From an uncultured Candidatus Melainabacteria bacterium (lineage in GTDB: Bacteria; Cyanobacteriota; Vampirovibrionia; Gastranaerophilales; Gastranaerophilaceae), in NCBI GenBank assembly GCA_934699705.1, contig CAKUXD010000001.1:59824-123823 (forward strand): a DNA stretch of 64,000 nt, in the 5' to 3' direction. A program made the translations under genes and the position numbers. Positions 60,166 through 64,000 of this stretch are shown piece after piece. Positions within the stretch are counted from its first letter, which is position 1, and each line of letters starts with the position of its first letter. The notes under the pieces were generated by a model. It saw only the letters and a list, made by a program, of their open reading frames with translations, ran no database searches and was not told the origin of the DNA.

Positions 60166-61185
60166 TTAATCTGTTATATATCCTTTTTTAAGAAGTTTTT
60201 TCTTGCAATATCTATATAATTTTAATAAAATTTTATACTTAAACTTTATTTTCATTTGCTGAATATTTTTAGATAGAATTATTTCTTTTTCTTGAGAACA
60301 TTTTTGTAATACATTGAAAAACATTTCTTTGTAAATTTCTTCAGTATTATTTAATTCCTCATCGGTTAAAGCTGTATTAAAAGCATTTTTTAAGTCTATG
60401 TATGCTTTTTTTATAAAACTGGCTTTATATTTATTTTCAAAGTAATCATTATAATCAATATATGCTTGAGCTTGTATTATAGTCTTTTCAAAATTGGATA
60501 AATGCGACCAAATGCCTGAAGATAAAATACGATACACGCCACAAGGCTTTGGATCATAATATGCCTTACCATATTTTAGATGCATAATATAACGGTCAAA
60601 ATCGCCTTCGAAGGATCTTTCTGAGATTGTTCCAACTGCATTTTTCATTATTTCAGGAATCCCATTAATAAAAATAACATTTCTGAAAAATGAACCAGTT
60701 GTTTGAGTTATTGAAATATTACCACTAATATAATTATCAATGGTAAAACTAGAGATAGGAATATTTGTAGGTACAAAAAAAGACTCCTCATTTTTTTCTG
60801 TTTTACAAATAACATTTCGAGAATAAATAACATAATCAGAATGAGAATCTAGAAAATCTACCGCAGATTGTAAATAATTTTCATCAATCCAATAATCATC
60901 AGCATCTAACAAACAAAAATATGGAGTTTTAGTTATAGCTTTAGCTCTTAAAATATTTTTCAAATATCTTCCGTTCTCTTTGTTGTAAAGAACTTTTATA
61001 ATATTAGGCTCTTTTTTTTCAAATTCTTTTATGATTTTAATGCTATTATCTTTAGTCGAGAAATCATCTGTAATTATTAATTGAAATGGAAAATTTGTTT
61101 TCTGGTTAAGAACAGATTCTATTGCTTGGCTTATGTATTTCTCTTGATTATAATTAGACATTATTATCGTAACTTTGTAAGACAT
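60166..61185 (-). CDS. Family 2 glycosyltransferase
   Basis: 339 residues. A GT-A fold with 'VTIIMSNYNQEKYISQAIES', 'LIITDDFSTKDNSIKII' and the metal-binding DxD region 'FCLLDADDYWIDENY' (residues 1-115). The C-terminal part is Lys-rich and helical, possibly membrane-bound peripherally. It would add a sugar to a surface glycan; donor and acceptor unknown. The start at 61185 has only a distant AAAAGG. Its promoter probably lies about 180 bp upstream, leaving a structured leader. Confidence 0.88.
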   Translation of the reverse strand: MSYKVTIIMSNYNQEKYISQAIESVLNQKTNFPFQLIITDDFSTKDNSIKIIKEFEKKEPNIIKVLYNKENGRYLKNILRAKAITKTPYFCLLDADDYWIDENYLQSAVDFLDSHSDYVIYSRNVICKTEKNEESFFVPTNIPISSFTIDNYISGNISITQTTGSFFRNVIFINGIPEIMKNAVGTISERSFEGDFDRYIMHLKYGKAYYDPKPCGVYRILSSGIWSHLSNFEKTIIQAQAYIDYNDYFENKYKASFIKKAYIDLKNAFNTALTDEELNNTEEIYKEMFFNVLQKCSQEKEIILSKNIQQMKIKFKYKILLKLYRYCKKKLLKKGYITD

Positions 61186-61429
61186 TTTAATTAATTTTTT
61201 CCTTTTTAAATTCTAAAGTTTAGTTTCTAAAAGTAGTGGAAAACTTTGTTTTCCGCCACGCTTAAAAATTATCTTCAACTATGTTCCATAGTATTCAATT
61301 GCATCTTCCAAATCATTGCATTATTGATTTTTCAATGATTTCTGGGAAGTCATCTTATAATTAATTATATATTGTTCTTAATGTTATTGCAAACGCTGTT
61401 TATCAAACAATTATTACCAACGGTATTTT
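61186..61429 (-). other. Structured leader or decayed coding region between the GT2 and autotransporter genes
   Basis: A promoter TTGCAA (61392-61387), 17 nt, TATAAT (61369-61364) directs transcription toward the GT2 gene. Two hairpins follow: ATCATTG...CAATGAT, and GTGG(C)GGAAAAC...GTTTTCCAC. Translation in two frames gives fragments 'DDFPEIIEKS' and 'NDLEDAIEYYGT' separated by a frameshift, so a decayed gene is possible. Confidence 0.45.
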
Positions 61430-64000
61430 TTATTTACCCAAAGCCCAGCGGAAGCCGAAGTTTAGAGCGATACCATTTCTGCCACCGTTTCTTACCATTG
61501 CTTGACCAAATCCAGTAAATCTATCTCCGACACGTTTTTGTACTCCTAAACCATATTGGAAATATGGGTCAACGCTCATATCAGGTAAGCTTACGTTATT
61601 AGCTTTAAATCTAGCTTGGTCAAGAATGTTCCAAACCATTTGCATACTAAAGTATGGTTGCCAGCCATTTTTTAAGTTTCCTATAAATTTAAGTCCTGGG
61701 GCAATTTGAATTGCGTTTAATGGGTCTGAACTTATTCTAACGCCTGCTGAATTTGTATAGTCAAAAGTGTTTACAAAGGTATAAGACATCAAGTAATTAG
61801 GTTGAATAATGAATTTGCCGTTTGCTAATTCAAAATTATAACCTGTTTTACTTGCAATACCTGTTGCAAGCATTGTAAAATCATCGTTTCCATACATTGT
61901 GCTTGCTTGGGCAACATTAGCGCCAACATTTGCAGTTAAACCTGTAAAGAAGTTTCCTTTGTACCAAGTTCCACTTACGCCAAGAGTTCCGCCGTTTTGA
62001 GTAATGCTTACGCCGTTATAGTATTGGTTTGAACCGTTATATCCGACATAACCAGAATATACTGCGTCCCAACCGTTTTTATGTTCAATTATTCCTGTAT
62101 CACCACCGAAGAATGAGCCATAGCCGATATTTCTAACGTTTGGGCCATTCTTTAAGCCAACGCTTTCAAATGTTGCAAAAGGTCTGAACCATAAGCCTTT
62201 GTCTTCTTCAGGAATTTGATTTGGTGAGAAGGTTACAACTCCACCTTCGCCTGTGCCTTGAGCAGATGCTAACTTATTTGCAAATTTCATTGCAGTACGT
62301 TGTTCTTTTGTCATAAGCATTAACAGGTCCATATTGGTAAAAGCTTGGTCGTAGGTATTTAATTGAGCTAAATATGACCCAATTTGAGCGCCAATAGGAG
62401 ATGCTAAAACTGCAGGGTTAAAGGCGTCGCTTCCACCGCCACCGCCGTTACCTCTTTTAAATTCAAAGTTGCCATTATTTGCATTGTAATTAACGTTATA
62501 TTTATAAATTGGAGAATAAGCAACTTGTCTATCACCAGTGTATGCAACATGTGATTTTAGTGTGTTATCATTTGTGAAATTAATTGAAGTGAAATCATTT
62601 ACTGCATCAGATAAAAGTGTCATACCTGCAACGTTAAGTTTACCGCCTGAGTATGACGAATTTTCCGCTGATAAGTTATCCATTGTTTGGTTTGCTAAAT
62701 CAACATCTACAAAGATATTTGAGTTTGATTTTAAAGCCAAACCGTACAATGGAATGTTGCTTGCAACACCGTTTCTAAGGTCTAAGTTACCACCATTAAA
62801 TGTAATTGCGTTTCGTCCGCCATTTGCTAAATATGAATCATCATTATATGTTAATGTACCGCTATTCAAAAGCCAAAATGCGTGATAGTCTTTGTCGCCT
62901 CTTGTTAAAGTGGCATTTTCTAAATCAAGAGCAACCGTATTACTTGGAAGCATTCCTTTATATACTCCATTAAAGTTTATGTCGCTATTGCCTTCAAATC
63001 TAATGCCACTATTACTATTATTTGAATTATTCAAAATAAGAGAATTATTAAGGTTTATTTCGTTTCCAAAACTGTTACGGATAACAAGTTGACCGTTTAC
63101 GCTTGATTCAATTGTAGTATCATTTAAATTAGCATTAGTTAAAACAAGAGTTCCTGTATCCTCAATTCCTATGATAGAATTTACAATAGTGTTATTATTA
63201 CCGTTGACAATAAATCGACCTTTTGTAAAATAACCTATTATAGCAGATTCTTCGCCACTCATTTCGTAGAAAAAATCATTTTCTTTATTTACATTTTTAA
63301 CTTCGTTTAGCGCATCTTGTAAATTTTGTGTTCCGTATGAAATGTTACCTACAGAGTTATCATACGTAATAAAATTTGTACCACTTGCAGAAGGCGCAGT
63401 TTTAATCAATTTAAAATCTTTGTCTAAAGAAGTTTTTTTGTAGATATCAATGTTATTGTCATCATTAATTAATTTCCAGTTTTGTACAGTACCGTCTTTA
63501 ATCTCTAATTCTTTTAGGCTGAAATTACCTTTTGCTGAAGAATTAGTAACATTTAGAGTAAGACCGTCTTTCATTTTTAGATTTAAGGTATCGTTCTCTG
63601 CTAAAACTAAATTATCAGGAGAAAATTGTTGTCCTGCAGGTATCGTGCTTTCTCTAAGGTTTAAAGTTGAACCGTTTTCAAAGTTTACATTACCACTAGT
63701 AGTGAAAATTTTTGAGGTTTCTGAACCTGCAACTTGTAATTCACCACCGTTTTTAACATAAGTTTTGCCTCTATAATTATTAAGAAGAATTTTTGATTTG
63801 ATAGCACCCAGAATATTTACAATACCACCGTTTTCGCCATCATAATTTTTTATTTTTTGTGCATCATTAATTGTTCCGCCTGTAATATCGAATATTGAGT
63901 CCTCAGAGCTATCTCCTTGTTGGTAGATTAAACCTGCAATATCATCAATATTTGATGTTAATTTACCGTAATAAGGCGGTCTATCGTGTCTATACTTATT
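61430..64000 (-). CDS. Type V autotransporter, C-terminal part (N-terminus beyond window)
   Basis: The frame is open from the window edge to the stop at 61430, at least 856 residues. The passenger is rich in Asn, Gly, Thr and Ser with short repeated beta strands ('NGGIVNILGA', 'SGNVNFENGSTLNLRE'), as in right-handed beta-helix adhesins. The last 270 residues form the beta barrel: 'GLWFRPFATFESVGLKNG', 'FFGGDTGIIEHKNGWDAVY' and 'YQYGLGVQKR-'-like strands, ending 'IALNFGFRWALGK' with the usual terminal aromatic. It is secreted by Sec plus BAM. No glycosylation link to the adjacent GT2 gene is proven, but it is plausible. Confidence 0.88.
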   Translation of the reverse strand, partial: NKYRHDRPPYYGKLTSNIDDIAGLIYQQGDSSEDSIFDITGGTINDAQKIKNYDGENGGIVNILGAIKSKILLNNYRGKTYVKNGGELQVAGSETSKIFTTSGNVNFENGSTLNLRESTIPAGQQFSPDNLVLAENDTLNLKMKDGLTLNVTNSSAKGNFSLKELEIKDGTVQNWKLINDDNNIDIYKKTSLDKDFKLIKTAPSASGTNFITYDNSVGNISYGTQNLQDALNEVKNVNKENDFFYEMSGEESAIIGYFTKGRFIVNGNNNTIVNSIIGIEDTGTLVLTNANLNDTTIESSVNGQLVIRNSFGNEINLNNSLILNNSNNSNSGIRFEGNSDINFNGVYKGMLPSNTVALDLENATLTRGDKDYHAFWLLNSGTLTYNDDSYLANGGRNAITFNGGNLDLRNGVASNIPLYGLALKSNSNIFVDVDLANQTMDNLSAENSSYSGGKLNVAGMTLLSDAVNDFTSINFTNDNTLKSHVAYTGDRQVAYSPIYKYNVNYNANNGNFEFKRGNGGGGGSDAFNPAVLASPIGAQIGSYLAQLNTYDQAFTNMDLLMLMTKEQRTAMKFANKLASAQGTGEGGVVTFSPNQIPEEDKGLWFRPFATFESVGLKNGPNVRNIGYGSFFGGDTGIIEHKNGWDAVYSGYVGYNGSNQYYNGVSITQNGGTLGVSGTWYKGNFFTGLTANVGANVAQASTMYGNDDFTMLATGIASKTGYNFELANGKFIIQPNYLMSYTFVNTFDYTNSAGVRISSDPLNAIQIAPGLKFIGNLKNGWQPYFSMQMVWNILDQARFKANNVSLPDMSVDPYFQYGLGVQKRVGDRFTGFGQAMVRNGGRNGIALNFGFRWALGK

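Overview
This window is AT-rich DNA from a diderm bacterium. It most likely belongs to the gut Gastranaerophilales (Melainabacteria/Vampirovibrionia, the non-photosynthetic sister group of cyanobacteria). That placement is an inference. It rests on the low GC, an outer-membrane gene set (OmpH/Skp, an AsmA/TamB-like giant, an MsbA-like ABC exporter, an autotransporter), prepilins with an 'FTLAE' signature, and a family of hook-like coiled-coil proteins starting MG(L/M)(A/S)ASQARLL. The stretch reads as chromosomal housekeeping DNA interleaved with accessory genes. No phage module, IS element or CRISPR array was seen.

Layout. 1-4.7 kb: truncated rsmH, a 31-aa membrane microprotein, a Zn-ribbon protein, two tandem mosaic hook-like proteins and a secreted protein. 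4.7-10 kb: a DUF4127 protein with mntP, a DnaJ-type chaperone, rqcP with a YqaA/DedA-type membrane protein, and a CorC/HlyC protein. 10-12 kb: a prepilin gene whose start lies behind a G11 tract, and a lytic transglycosylase. 12-17 kb: rseP, comF, a TPR protein, and rplJ-rplL behind an L10 leader. 17-25 kb: a third hook-like protein followed by a HEPN/MNT pair, then a three-gene unit ending in a GH13 enzyme. 25-31 kb: two membrane glycosyltransferases, gatB and a SIS protein. 31-32 kb: an AbrB-like protein with paired operators, a 57-aa protein and a candidate type I toxin-antitoxin locus. 32-38 kb: nifU-nifS, gatA and a coiled-coil protein with a hydrophobic tail. 38-46 kb: DHH phosphoesterase, OmpH, AsmA-like protein, and tsaD divergent from obgE. 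46-49 kb: an accessory island with an orphan MuF-domain protein, an XRE regulator, and tRNA-Asp with an odd tRNA-derived leader. 49-58 kb: glyS, ABC exporter, helicase, cca and tRNA-Gln. 58-64 kb: M3 peptidase, a dispersed repeat, a GT2 enzyme and a truncated autotransporter.

Three regulatory patterns run across the window. (1) Five genes for hook-like, coiled-coil or wall-lytic proteins sit behind sequences matching the flagellar sigma-28 consensus (TAAAG...N11-12...GCCGATAA), which suggests one motility or secretion regulon. (2) Ten genes have a -10 box exactly 6 nt before the ATG, the geometry of leaderless mRNA. In tsaD/obgE one perfect 30-bp palindrome supplies both -10 boxes and both start codons. 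(3) At 31.7-31.9 kb a 21-residue hydrophobic peptide with a perfect Shine-Dalgarno is overlapped by a convergent antisense RNA, and its mRNA ends are complementary, as in type I toxin-antitoxin systems.

Several genes that a length filter would miss are annotated from direct translation (734-829, 31188-31340, 31477-31650, 31772-31837, and the two genes cut by the window edges). Several starts are moved to positions supported by a ribosome binding site or -10 box. All functions are assigned from motifs read by eye. No database search was run.
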